This document shows positions 1-6,363 of a stretch of 6,366 bases of DNA, in pieces; position 1 is the first letter of the stretch, and every line of letters starts with the position of its first letter. Below the pieces are notes generated by a model that was not told the origin of the DNA, did not search any database, and was given only the letters and a program-made list of their open reading frames with translations. The DNA comes from Clostridiales bacterium UBA4362 (GTDB taxonomy: Bacteria > Bacillota > Clostridia > TANB77 > CAG-508): positions 1 to 6,366 of the forward strand of contig DGSM01000041.1 of NCBI GenBank assembly GCA_002393975.1, in the 5' to 3' direction. The position numbers were made by a program, and so were the translations under genes.

Positions 1-870
1 CCATTGTGCAACATATGTAGCATTTGCTGTTACAGTCTTTGCTACTGCTGGAGACCATCCTGTAAATGTATATCCTGCTTTTCCTGGATGTGCTGGCTCA
101 GCTGGTGTGTTTACACCATAATCTAGGCTTCCTGTTGAAACTTCTTCAAAATCACCATGCTCTCCTGGTTGATATGTTACTGTAAATTGTTGTTTAAAGT
201 AAACTTTTAATACTAAGCTTCCATTTCCAGCAATGCTTCCTGATAATACATTTGCAGCTGCTTCATCAAATACATATTCGTCCTTTGTTGGAGTTTTATC
301 TGCATTTGTTACGTTTGCTGTTGTATCAGTAGTTCCGGTTCTTTCTACAGAGCTATCTGCTGTTGTTTTATAAGCTCCATTTTCTTGATAGTAATATTCT
401 ACTGTATATTTAGTATCACCTTTAGCTGTCCAACTTCCTGTAATCTCTACATCTTTAGCTGGCATTGTAAAGTTTCCAGTCATACTCCAGCCAGTAAATG
501 TATAACCTGCAAGTGATGGTATAGCTGCTACTATTACATTTGCCCCATATTTATATGATTGTGTTGCAGGTACTGCAGGTGCTCCTGCTGGTATTGTTCC
601 TGTATATTTATATATTACATTATATGAATTTCTAGTATAATATAGTTTTAATGTTAAACTTCCATCACCTTTAATTGTTCCATTTAATACATTGTTTGCA
701 TTAGTTTTATCAAAGGTAAATCCTGGAATATCTATATCATATCCTTGTACTTCAGCATCAACAGGTGTATCAGTTGTTCCTGTTTCAGTTCTTGTTCTTG
801 TAGAATCTAATGTAAAGTTATTATCACCTATATTTTGTAAATAATATTCTACTTTATATTTTGTATCAGT
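1..870 (-). repeat. Two copies of a 150-residue composite repeat (module A + InlB-type module B)
   Basis: Copy 1 is residues 1340-1489 (nt 870-421) and copy 2 is residues 1490-1629 (nt 420-1, cut by the window edge). Both open with a (T/G)DTKY(K/T)VEYY sequence. Module A continues with an RT..GTTDT segment (GTTDT at 1370-1374 and 1518-1522), an N.VL.G.I.G.GSL.LK core, and YYTRN (1416-1420) or YFKQQ (1563-1567). Module B then has GYTFTGW (1461-1467 and 1605-1611) and ends in a tryptophan (GSWTAK at 1484-1489; AQW at 1627-1629). Identity is partial, so these are old duplications rather than recent exact copies. More copies may follow beyond base 1. Confidence 0.85.
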
Positions 871-3800
871 TTTTGCTGTCCATTGAGCATATAAAATATC
901 TTCTCCTGGAGTTAATACATAATCACCTTGTTCATTATATGTTGTTCCAGAACCATCTGCTGCAGTATTCCAATTTTTAAATGTATATCCTTTTCTTTCA
1001 AATCCATTATTAGCTACTTTTACAGAATCTCCAACTCTTCCTGGTGTATTTGCTGTACTTCCTGTAGCATCTTCAGCATTTTTGTTGTAAGTTAATTTGT
1101 CTTCATCTCCTAACCATACAGCAAACATTGCTTGATATGGATTTTTCTCATCAGCAGCTACTTTTTCAGCTTCATTTGTGAATGAAGCTTCTGTATAGAA
1201 TTTTCCGTCCTCATCATTATAGAATAATAAGTTTGGAGTAGTTAAACTTTGAGTCCAATTGCTTGAATTTGCTTCCCAAGCAGAAGCAGCTTCAGCAGTA
1301 CTTCCAGTATCTACTCTGCTCCATCCTAAGAATTTATATCCATTTCTTGTTTGTTTTCCTTGAATTGCAACGGCTTCATTAATATTTAATGATCCGTCAG
1401 CTTTATCAACATGGAAAGCTGTACTTCCATCATTCTTATACCAATTAATATGTGTAGGAGTAGCTTCTTCTACATCTTTATATTCAGCTCTTAATTGAAC
1501 TGTGTAAGTAGCTGTTTTTATAGCTGTATGAGCATCGTCTTCCCATTCAGTTACTACAACCTTAGCATCATCTTTAAGAACTGTAAATGTTTGTCCTGGA
1601 TAAACATGAGTATTAGTATCTACATAAGCACCATTTCCATTATTTGCATCTTCATCCCAAGTTTGAAGTACCCAATATTGGAAAACTTTATTCTCTGCTG
1701 TTGAAGCAGGAATAGCATTGGCTTCTGCTCTATCAACATATTTTCTTGCATCTCCAGGTGTAACTTCTTGTCCTTCGGAAATATAAACAAGATCTATTCC
1801 TGAAGCGCCCTTAAGTTTTGCACGCCAACCAGCATATAAATCTAGTTTCTTTGTAATCCAGAAACGATCTCCACCATTATATCCAGTTATATCTGAGTTA
1901 TATGTTGCTCCATTACCCCATTTGTCCATAGGATCAGTCATATCTTTGGTCTTATCATATGGAGTAGTAACAGTAGTATCATTTAATGGTGTAATAGCAG
2001 CATTAAATGGCTTTGTTAAAGCTTCATCTGAATACCATCCAACAAATTCATAGTCATTTCTAAGACCTGTTGGTGAACTAACTTTTTCACCAAATGATAC
2101 ACGGAAGTTCATTGATGGTTCTTTACCTTCATCGTTTTTACCCCAATCAAGTGAAGAATCTGTTCCTGCGTTAGGATGTAAAAACACACGGTATTGGGTT
2201 TGAATCCATTTAGCATAAACTGTAATACCTGCTGGCATTGTTGTAAATGTATATGCGTTAGTACATTGGTCATCAGTATACCATCCAGCGAATGCGAAAC
2301 CATTAAATGTAGGAGCATAATAATTGTCTCCACCTTTATTATATGAAGAAGTATTAGATTCATATACAACATTTTCTACTACTTTTAATTGTCCTCTATT
2401 TGAATAGCCTTCAATATGGTTTCCATTTCCATCTACATAAACACCATCCATATAAAGAATATTGTATTTTAGACGATCAAATCTAATATATAAATCCTCA
2501 TAATTTGAAACAGTTCCATAGTATCCGCTGTCGTTTTTATCACCTAAATCTGTCCATGTTCTATTATTTGTACTATATTGGGCTGCTTTAAATCCATTAT
2601 ATTTATCAGAAATGTAGAACGTTCCATTACTTGTTCCAACAGTGTTAGCTTCTGTATATCCATTATCGTTAGCATTTTGTTTTAAGAAATGAACTGTATT
2701 ATTACCATTTCCAGCAAAACCATAGAATGTTTGGCTAGAAGCATCATTTGATAAAATGAAAGCATCTAAGAATGTAGTTCTTGTTCCAGAGCCAGAGTAT
2801 CCCCACCCAGTCTCTCGATAGCCATCATACCACCAACGATTTGTTGGCCAAGTATAATTATTAGATTCTAAAGTTTGGCCATAAAGACCTGTCATTGTAG
2901 CTTGTGTATTCCAATCCCAGTTACCACGATATAAGAAAGTCAAAGTAACAAGATTTCTATCATAATAAACATTAAGAACTGTTGTTCCTTGAGTAACTAT
3001 TTCTACATTAGTATCATATTTATTTAAATGGAAACCAGGATATTGTTTTGCTGTTCCATTAACTCTAGCATATCTATCATTTCCTGTACCAGTTGCTGTA
3101 ACTGTAGATATAATATCCCCAACATTTCCTGATAGAGTAACTGATTCAGCAAAGTCATAAGTTTTATTTGCATCAGTAGCATTTTTAGCATCATTAACAT
3201 TTTGTTTCCAAATTAAAATAGTATAATTTGCAGTTGTATTTGCATTCCATTTAGCATAAATAGTAGTATTGTCTGTTAAAGTTTTACCAAAAACAAATGG
3301 TGTTTCGTAACCTTTATCAGCATACCATCCTGCAAATGTATAACCATTTAATTTCATGTCATTGGCATTAGGTTCTACTGTAACTTCTCCTGTTAGCACG
3401 AATTGAGGTGCATTATAAGTAGCACCTTTTTCAACTTCATCAAATACTAACCAACGACCTGCTGGAGCATTTACTGAGAAAGTAACACTACCATGAATAG
3501 TAATTTTATCTTCATTAGAATATAGTGTTCCTTTATTTTCATTTGCAGAAGCATCATATCCATTAATATTGCTACCACCTTCAGTAACATACCATCCCTC
3601 AAAATTATGTGTGTTATCTTGTGGAGTATAAGCTTTATTTACTGTATATTGTCTATTAACATTAGTATCATCAGCACGAAGAACAATCTCGCTACCACCT
3701 AGTGAGATTCCATTTTCGTCTAAATATTTTATTTGATATGATTTAACTAAAACCGCATAGTAACTAACAGTTGTTCCTTCTGTAGCACCTGCATCTGTAA

Positions 3801-4887
3801 CACCTGCATTTAGTTTAGCTTTAATATCTTTTCTAACATCTTCTATTGTCATGACAGTAATAGCTTCATCATTACTATTAACAATAGAACCATCATCTTT
3901 AACTTTATAATCGCTAACTGTTGTCCATCCTTTAAATACAACACCAGAAGCTATTGTCCCTGTTCCAGGGTCATAAACAACTTTGTCAAACACTTCATCT
4001 GGTTCACTAGTAGTCGATATATCTGATTTTTTTACAAGCATAGATGCAATTTCAGAACTTCCGTTCATAAATTTAGCATTAAGTCTTGCATTATCTCCTT
4101 CTTCAACAACTACATAAACAGAGAAAGATTCTGCTTTAAATTCAGCTGTAGTTTTAGAAGCATTTGTTAAATCCATTTTCTCAATTTTGCCATTATCTTG
4201 AATGTGAACAACATTCAAGTCTTTTTCAGCTTTAAATGCAGAAGTAGTAAGTTCAACATAAACATTTTGTTTAGGTTCAACTTCTTTGCCATTTGCATAG
4301 AAAGAAATGTCAACGGCTTTCATGTCGTTAACTTTATCATTCATAATTGCTCCAACGGCATTTTCTACATCTTTACTTTCTACTGAAGTTACAACCATAG
4401 TAGTTCCTTCAGGGAAAGTTCCAGGCTGTGCAACAACTCTAACATTTACAGAGTTTGCTGAACCTGTAAAAGTTCTAGTTTCGTTGTTAAGTTTAACTTC
4501 TTCAGCCTTAACTTCTTCTATTGAATTAGTTTCTAAATCAATAGAAGTTGTGTTGTTCTCTATAGTTTCTTCTTTAACATCGGCAACATTTGTCTCGTTT
4601 ATAGTTTCAATAGTATTGTCTTCCTCAACACTATTTACTTCTTCAGAAACTTCTAGAGGTTCTTCATTAAGTACTTCCGATTCCACTTCGGGAACCTCTT
4701 CTTCTGTAACAACTTGTGTTAAGTCCTCGGTAGCAACGTTTTCTTCTACTACGTCTTCAACAGTTGCAACACTATTAGCATCAACTATTTCATTAATTTC
4801 AACAGCTAATGCCAAAGTACCATTACTTGTTAAAAACATAATAGCAACTAATAAACTTACTACCAGTTTTTGAAACTTGGTTTTCAC
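1..4887 (-). CDS. Giant Sec-secreted surface protein with InlB B-repeat (Flg_new-like) modules; 3' end beyond window
   Basis: One open frame of 1629 codons runs from a GTG at 4887-4885 to base 1 with no stop, so the carboxyl end is missing. The GTG is chosen because an AGGGGAGG ribosome site lies 8 nt upstream and it restores a complete signal peptide (residues 1-28). Next come an acidic linker (29-136) and a beta-rich domain (about 137-263, ending FSVYVVVE) of a type often found at the start of Firmicutes adhesins. The rest is a chain of modules with the InlB B-repeat signature, an aromatic-G-W core followed by YAxW: GYTFAGWY 515-522/IYAKW 543-547, GFAFAGWY 863-870/VYAKW 890-894, YEFVGWY 946-952/LYAGW 1017-1021, YKFLGW 1184-1189, YTFKNW 1301-1306/LYAQW 1332-1336, YTFTGW 1462-1467 and 1606-1611. 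Other modules sit between them. Only one cysteine (875) was found. A role in adhesion or surface display is inferred from the family; the ligand is unknown, and no enzymatic motif is seen. Confidence -1.
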   Translation of the reverse strand, partial: MKTKFQKLVVSLLVAIMFLTSNGTLALAVEINEIVDANSVATVEDVVEENVATEDLTQVVTEEEVPEVESEVLNEEPLEVSEEVNSVEEDNTIETINETNVADVKEETIENNTTSIDLETNSIEEVKAEEVKLNNETRTFTGSANSVNVRVVAQPGTFPEGTTMVVTSVESKDVENAVGAIMNDKVNDMKAVDISFYANGKEVEPKQNVYVELTTSAFKAEKDLNVVHIQDNGKIEKMDLTNASKTTAEFKAESFSVYVVVEEGDNARLNAKFMNGSSEIASMLVKKSDISTTSEPDEVFDKVVYDPGTGTIASGVVFKGWTTVSDYKVKDDGSIVNSNDEAITVMTIEDVRKDIKAKLNAGVTDAGATEGTTVSYYAVLVKSYQIKYLDENGISLGGSEIVLRADDTNVNRQYTVNKAYTPQDNTHNFEGWYVTEGGSNINGYDASANENKGTLYSNEDKITIHGSVTFSVNAPAGRWLVFDEVEKGATYNAPQFVLTGEVTVEPNANDMKLNGYTFAGWYADKGYETPFVFGKTLTDNTTIYAKWNANTTANYTILIWKQNVNDAKNATDANKTYDFAESVTLSGNVGDIISTVTATGTGNDRYARVNGTAKQYPGFHLNKYDTNVEIVTQGTTVLNVYYDRNLVTLTFLYRGNWDWNTQATMTGLYGQTLESNNYTWPTNRWWYDGYRETGWGYSGSGTRTTFLDAFILSNDASSQTFYGFAGNGNNTVHFLKQNANDNGYTEANTVGTSNGTFYISDKYNGFKAAQYSTNNRTWTDLGDKNDSGYYGTVSNYEDLYIRFDRLKYNILYMDGVYVDGNGNHIEGYSNRGQLKVVENVVYESNTSSYNKGGDNYYAPTFNGFAFAGWYTDDQCTNAYTFTTMPAGITVYAKWIQTQYRVFLHPNAGTDSSLDWGKNDEGKEPSMNFRVSFGEKVSSPTGLRNDYEFVGWYSDEALTKPFNAAITPLNDTTVTTPYDKTKDMTDPMDKWGNGATYNSDITGYNGGDRFWITKKLDLYAGWRAKLKGASGIDLVYISEGQEVTPGDARKYVDRAEANAIPASTAENKVFQYWVLQTWDEDANNGNGAYVDTNTHVYPGQTFTVLKDDAKVVVTEWEDDAHTAIKTATYTVQLRAEYKDVEEATPTHINWYKNDGSTAFHVDKADGSLNINEAVAIQGKQTRNGYKFLGWSRVDTGSTAEAASAWEANSSNWTQSLTTPNLLFYNDEDGKFYTEASFTNEAEKVAADEKNPYQAMFAVWLGDEDKLTYNKNAEDATGSTANTPGRVGDSVKVANNGFERKGYTFKNWNTAADGSGTTYNEQGDYVLTPGEDILYAQWTAKTDTKYKVEYYLQNIGDNNFTLDSTRTRTETGTTDTPVDAEVQGYDIDIPGFTFDKTNANNVLNGTIKGDGSLTLKLYYTRNSYNVIYKYTGTIPAGAPAVPATQSYKYGANVIVAAIPSLAGYTFTGWSMTGNFTMPAKDVEITGSWTAKGDTKYTVEYYYQENGAYKTTADSSVERTGTTDTTANVTNADKTPTKDEYVFDEAAANVLSGSIAGNGSLVLKVYFKQQFTVTYQPGEHGDFEEVSTGSLDYGVNTPAEPAHPGKAGYTFTGWSPAVAKTVTANATYVAQW
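2215..3249 (-). repeat. Internal module run: two A-type modules, a Trp-rich module and an InlB-type module
   Basis: Residues 553-645 and 730-806 resemble module A of the distal repeat: each starts with a beta strand leading to a KQN turn (WKQN 560-563; LKQN 735-738) and closes on a strand ending in an aromatic-D-R segment (LNVYYDRN 638-645; LYIRFDR 799-805). Between them lies an unusual segment, 646-729, with Trp at 657, 659, 680, 685, 686 and 695. An InlB-type module with GFAFAGWY and VYAKW follows (807-894). The homology to the distal A modules is weak and judged by eye. Confidence 0.55.
4480..4800 (-). other. Acidic low-complexity linker (residues 30-136)
   Basis: Residues 30-129 contain 28 Glu and 6 Asp against 2 Lys and no Arg, with Val, Thr, Asn and Ser filling the rest. 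There is no Trp, Cys or Phe and no exact repeat unit. Such a stretch just after the signal peptide is expected to be disordered and strongly negative, acting as a spacer at the mature N-terminus. The same DNA read on the plus strand gives a Ser/Thr-rich open frame, a by-product of the Glu-rich codons. Confidence 0.75.
4804..4887 (-). other. Sec signal peptide of the giant surface protein
   Basis: Residues 1-28 have the three parts of a signal peptide: a basic start (K2, K4, K7), a hydrophobic core from about L8 to L19 (LVVSLLVAIMFL) and a polar stretch ending in LALA before V29-E30. Signal peptidase I cleavage is predicted after A28 by the A-x-A rule. No lipobox cysteine is present, so a lipoprotein is unlikely. 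The first in-frame ATG, residue 17, would cut the hydrophobic core in half, which supports the GTG start. Confidence 0.85.
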
Positions 4888-4895
4888 AAATTTTT

Positions 4896-4903
4896 CCTCC
4901 CCT
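4896..4903 (-). promoter_or_regulatory. Ribosome binding site deciding the GTG start
   Basis: On the minus strand this reads AGGGGAGG, with a GGAGG core that matches the 16S anti-Shine-Dalgarno well. It sits 8 nt before the GTG at 4887-4885, which is near-ideal spacing. No in-frame ATG lies upstream within a sensible distance, so this site is the main argument for the GTG start. Confidence 0.85.
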
Positions 4904-4952
4904 AAAAATTTATTTATTATTTTAAAAATAAAAAACATATTTTTTCAGCGTT

Positions 4953-4981
4953 ATTTTATCATGATTTCGCAATATTTGCAA
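4953..4981 (-). promoter_or_regulatory. Sigma-A-type extended -10 promoter for the surface-protein gene
   Basis: On the minus strand the -35 box is TTGCAA (4981-4976, 4 of 6 bases match TTGACA), the spacer is exactly 17 bp, and the -10 box is TAAAAT (4958-4953, 5 of 6) preceded by TGA (4961-4959), an extended -10 TGn element. Transcription would begin near 4946-4945, leaving a leader of about 58 nt. The weak -35 together with repeats around it suggests regulated use. Confidence 0.65.
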
Positions 4982-5004
4982 CACTTTTGCAATGTTTTCG
5001 CAAT
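4965..5004 (-). repeat. Four phased direct repeats (A/G)TTGC(G/A)AA(A/T) overlapping the promoter
   Basis: On the minus strand the copies are ATTGCGAAA (5004-4996), ATTGCAAAA (4993-4985), GTTGCAAAT (4982-4974) and ATTGCGAAA (4973-4965). Start-to-start distances are 11, 11 and 9 bp, so all four lie on about the same face of the helix and in the same orientation. The third supplies the -35 box and the fourth lies in the spacer. Same-face tandem repeats near 11 bp are typical of OmpR/PhoB-type response-regulator sites, but the regulator here is unknown. Confidence 0.55.
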
Positions 5005-5051
5005 ATTTTTGAAATATCTTTCATGTGATTTCTTATAAAGAATTTTTTATC

Positions 5052-5080
5052 AAAAAAAGACACTCCAAAAGAGTGTCTTT
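5052..5080 (-). terminator. Intrinsic terminator of the upstream two-gene operon
   Basis: On the minus strand a perfect 10-bp stem, AAAGACACTC paired with GAGTGTCTTT, encloses a 5-nt loop (TTTTG), and the second arm runs into an unbroken T tract ending at 5052. It starts 12 bp after the stop codon of the pyrophosphatase gene. On the plus strand the arm is followed by TTTAACTA, a poorer tract, so termination is expected mainly for minus-strand transcripts. It insulates the surface-protein promoter from read-through. Confidence 0.9.
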
Positions 5081-5092
5081 AACTATTTTTCT

Positions 5093-5653
5093 TTATTTTA
5101 TGTTTTCTAGATACTTGGCTAAGTTTCTATAAGCATCTAAACTCCAAAAATCCCATCTAACATCATCTGGAAAATGGCTTAAAGTCTTATCTTCTCCATC
5201 TGGAATAAATATTTTATCCCAAGTCCAGCCATATTTTCCAGAAGCTCTTAAAGCAATTCTTCCTGGTGTAATTCCTTCAAATACTATTGGGTCTTTCCCA
5301 GGTTCACAATACGCAATAGATTCTTTAAAATAAGCTTCTCGATCTTCTACTCCCTTAAGAAGTTTTAATAATCCTTTTTCACCAATCGTATCATCAGCAT
5401 AATGAGTATAAACTCCTGGGAAACCATTTAAAGCTTTTACAAATAATCCAGAATCATTCTTCATTACTGGAATCTTTAATTCTTCAGCAGCCCATTTTGC
5501 AGAATATTTAGCAACTTCTGTTACATCATCTGCTTGAATTTCTGGCGTTTCCATTTTTATATTATCTACTTCATAACCTAATGGTTCTAAAGCTTTTCTA
5601 GCACTGGCAATCTTAGCCCAGTTACCAGTAACATATGTTATTTTCTTTTCCAT
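5093..5653 (-). CDS. RdgB/HAM1-family non-canonical purine NTP pyrophosphatase, divergent
   Basis: This complete 186-residue protein belongs to the Ham1/ITPase family (usually about 185-200 residues), cytosolic enzymes that hydrolyse ITP, dITP and XTP to monophosphate plus pyrophosphate and so keep deaminated purines out of nucleic acids. Visible family marks are the TGNxxK loop (T9-K14), PEIQ (37-40), NDSGL (66-70, usually D/E-DSGL), ALNGFPGVY (74-82), AYF (107-109) and IFIPDG (148-153). The ALNGFPG...DTIG..GLLKLL segment is closer to the archaeal/eukaryotic branch than to E. coli RdgB. Oddities are N66 in place of the first acidic residue of DSGL, and F169-W170-S171 where the family normally has the base-contacting SHR. 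Family membership is confident; substrate and even activity are less so. The start has AGGAG 7 nt upstream; the TAA stop is followed by a terminator. Confidence 0.88.
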   Translation of the reverse strand: MEKKITYVTGNWAKIASARKALEPLGYEVDNIKMETPEIQADDVTEVAKYSAKWAAEELKIPVMKNDSGLFVKALNGFPGVYTHYADDTIGEKGLLKLLKGVEDREAYFKESIAYCEPGKDPIVFEGITPGRIALRASGKYGWTWDKIFIPDGEDKTLSHFPDDVRWDFWSLDAYRNLAKYLENIK

Positions 5654-5658
5654 TTTTT

Positions 5659-5665
5659 CTCTCCT
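5659..5665 (-). promoter_or_regulatory. Ribosome binding site of the pyrophosphatase gene
   Basis: The minus strand reads AGGAGAG in the 38-bp gap after the methyltransferase stop codon, with AGGAG (5665-5661) ending 7 nt before the ATG at 5653-5651. The gap has no convincing promoter or terminator, which favours co-transcription with the upstream gene. Confidence 0.8.
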
Positions 5666-5691
5666 ATGTCTCTTATGTTTTATTTATTTTT

Positions 5692-6363
5692 CTACCAAAT
5701 AAATGGAATAAGTCTATGTTTTACTTTTTCTTTATATTCTTTATATCCTTTCAAATCTCTTTCTAAAACTTTTTCTTCGTTCTTTATTCTAATTGCAATT
5801 ATTATAGGATACATTAGAAATATCACTAATGAAATTAATGATCCTAAAATAAGCGGAATAGATAAAAATAGTAATAATGTAACCATATACATTGGATGTC
5901 TTACTATTTTGTACATTCCAGTATCTATTACTTTTTGATCTTCTTGTACTTCAATAGTACGTGATAAATATGTGTTTTCCCTCATAACTTCAGCATATAA
6001 TATATATGCTATTATAAATAGAACTGAACCAACTATCACAACCCAATTTGGAACTTCTATCCACTTATATCTAAAGTTTAATCCTGCAACTAAAAATCCT
6101 AAAATAAACATTAAACCACTTAGCATCAACACTAGCTTTTGTTCCATTTCTGTTTCTTTGCTATTCAATCTTTTCTTTAATAGCTCCGGATTTTTAATCA
6201 TAAGAACTATACCCGCTATAAACATTGGTATAAATAATAGTCCTAATAATAGCCAAGCGTTCCAATACTTAAATGTATTTGCTGATACAAATAAGAATGC
6301 TCCTACTATAATCACTCCTGCAAAAAACTTTACTATTGCTTGAATAAATAATTTAAAATTCAT
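5692..6363 (-). CDS. Integral-membrane methyltransferase, isoprenylcysteine carboxyl methyltransferase / phospholipid methyltransferase superfamily
   Basis: The 223-residue protein has about five to six membrane segments (roughly 11-30, 36-56, 76-96, 106-126, 157-176 and 177-192). Its C-terminal half carries the superfamily signature: GMYKIVRHPMY (149-159, with R155-H156-P157 and Y159), then the NEE motif (195-197), a GYKEYKEKV stretch (206-214) and RLIP (217-220). In this fold the RHP and EE residues help form the S-adenosylmethionine site at the membrane face. Bacterial members are rarely characterised; the substrate could be a lipid, an isoprenoid or another small molecule, and prenylated proteins are not expected in bacteria. 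The stop is TAG, 38 bp before the pyrophosphatase gene. The ATG lies 3 bp from the window edge, so its ribosome site cannot be seen, but an MNFKLFIQAI-type beginning is common in this family and the length is typical. Confidence 0.85.
   Translation of the reverse strand: MNFKLFIQAIVKFFAGVIIVGAFLFVSANTFKYWNAWLLLGLLFIPMFIAGIVLMIKNPELLKKRLNSKETEMEQKLVLMLSGLMFILGFLVAGLNFRYKWIEVPNWVVIVGSVLFIIAYILYAEVMRENTYLSRTIEVQEDQKVIDTGMYKIVRHPMYMVTLLLFLSIPLILGSLISLVIFLMYPIIIAIRIKNEEKVLERDLKGYKEYKEKVKHRLIPFIW

Noticed and set aside
1..900. CRISPR-like or DNA-level tandem repeat array.
   Set aside because: Similarity is at the protein level with a 450-bp period and substitutions throughout; there are no identical short repeats with unique spacers.
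1495..1704. A 69-codon plus-strand open frame with Cys and Ile-rich stretches.
   Set aside because: It is antisense to the giant gene with no family resemblance or ribosome site.
2109..2372. An 87-codon minus-strand open frame.
   Set aside because: It is in a different frame from the giant gene, wholly inside it, and matches nothing recognisable, while the main frame here encodes clear GFAFAGWY and VYAKW motifs.
4837..4839. The in-frame ATG at residue 17 as the true start of the surface protein.
   Set aside because: It would destroy the signal peptide and has no ribosome site, whereas the GTG at 4887 has both.
4307..4873. A 188-codon plus-strand open frame rich in Ser and Thr.
   Set aside because: It lies antisense to the signal peptide and acidic linker; its composition is what Glu/Val/Asn-rich codons give when read backwards, and it has no convincing ribosome site.
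4930..4945. Possible leader hairpin AAAAAA-N4-TTTTTT in the surface-protein mRNA.
   Set aside because: An all-A/T 6-bp stem would be very weak; no riboswitch or attenuator structure is seen around it.
4965..5004. Reading the TTGCGAA repeats as Spo0A boxes.
   Set aside because: The Spo0A box is TTGTCGAA; these copies lack a base in the middle and two of them have A instead of G, so the match is only superficial.
5010..5023. Inverted repeat TGAAA-N4-TTTCA upstream of the promoter repeats.
   Set aside because: Arms of 5 bp do not extend further and are common by chance in AT-rich DNA.
5666..6343. Two plus-strand open frames (5666-5938 and 5972-6343).
   Set aside because: Both are antisense to the methyltransferase, which has clear family motifs. 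Their apparent hydrophobicity mirrors membrane-segment codons on the other strand.
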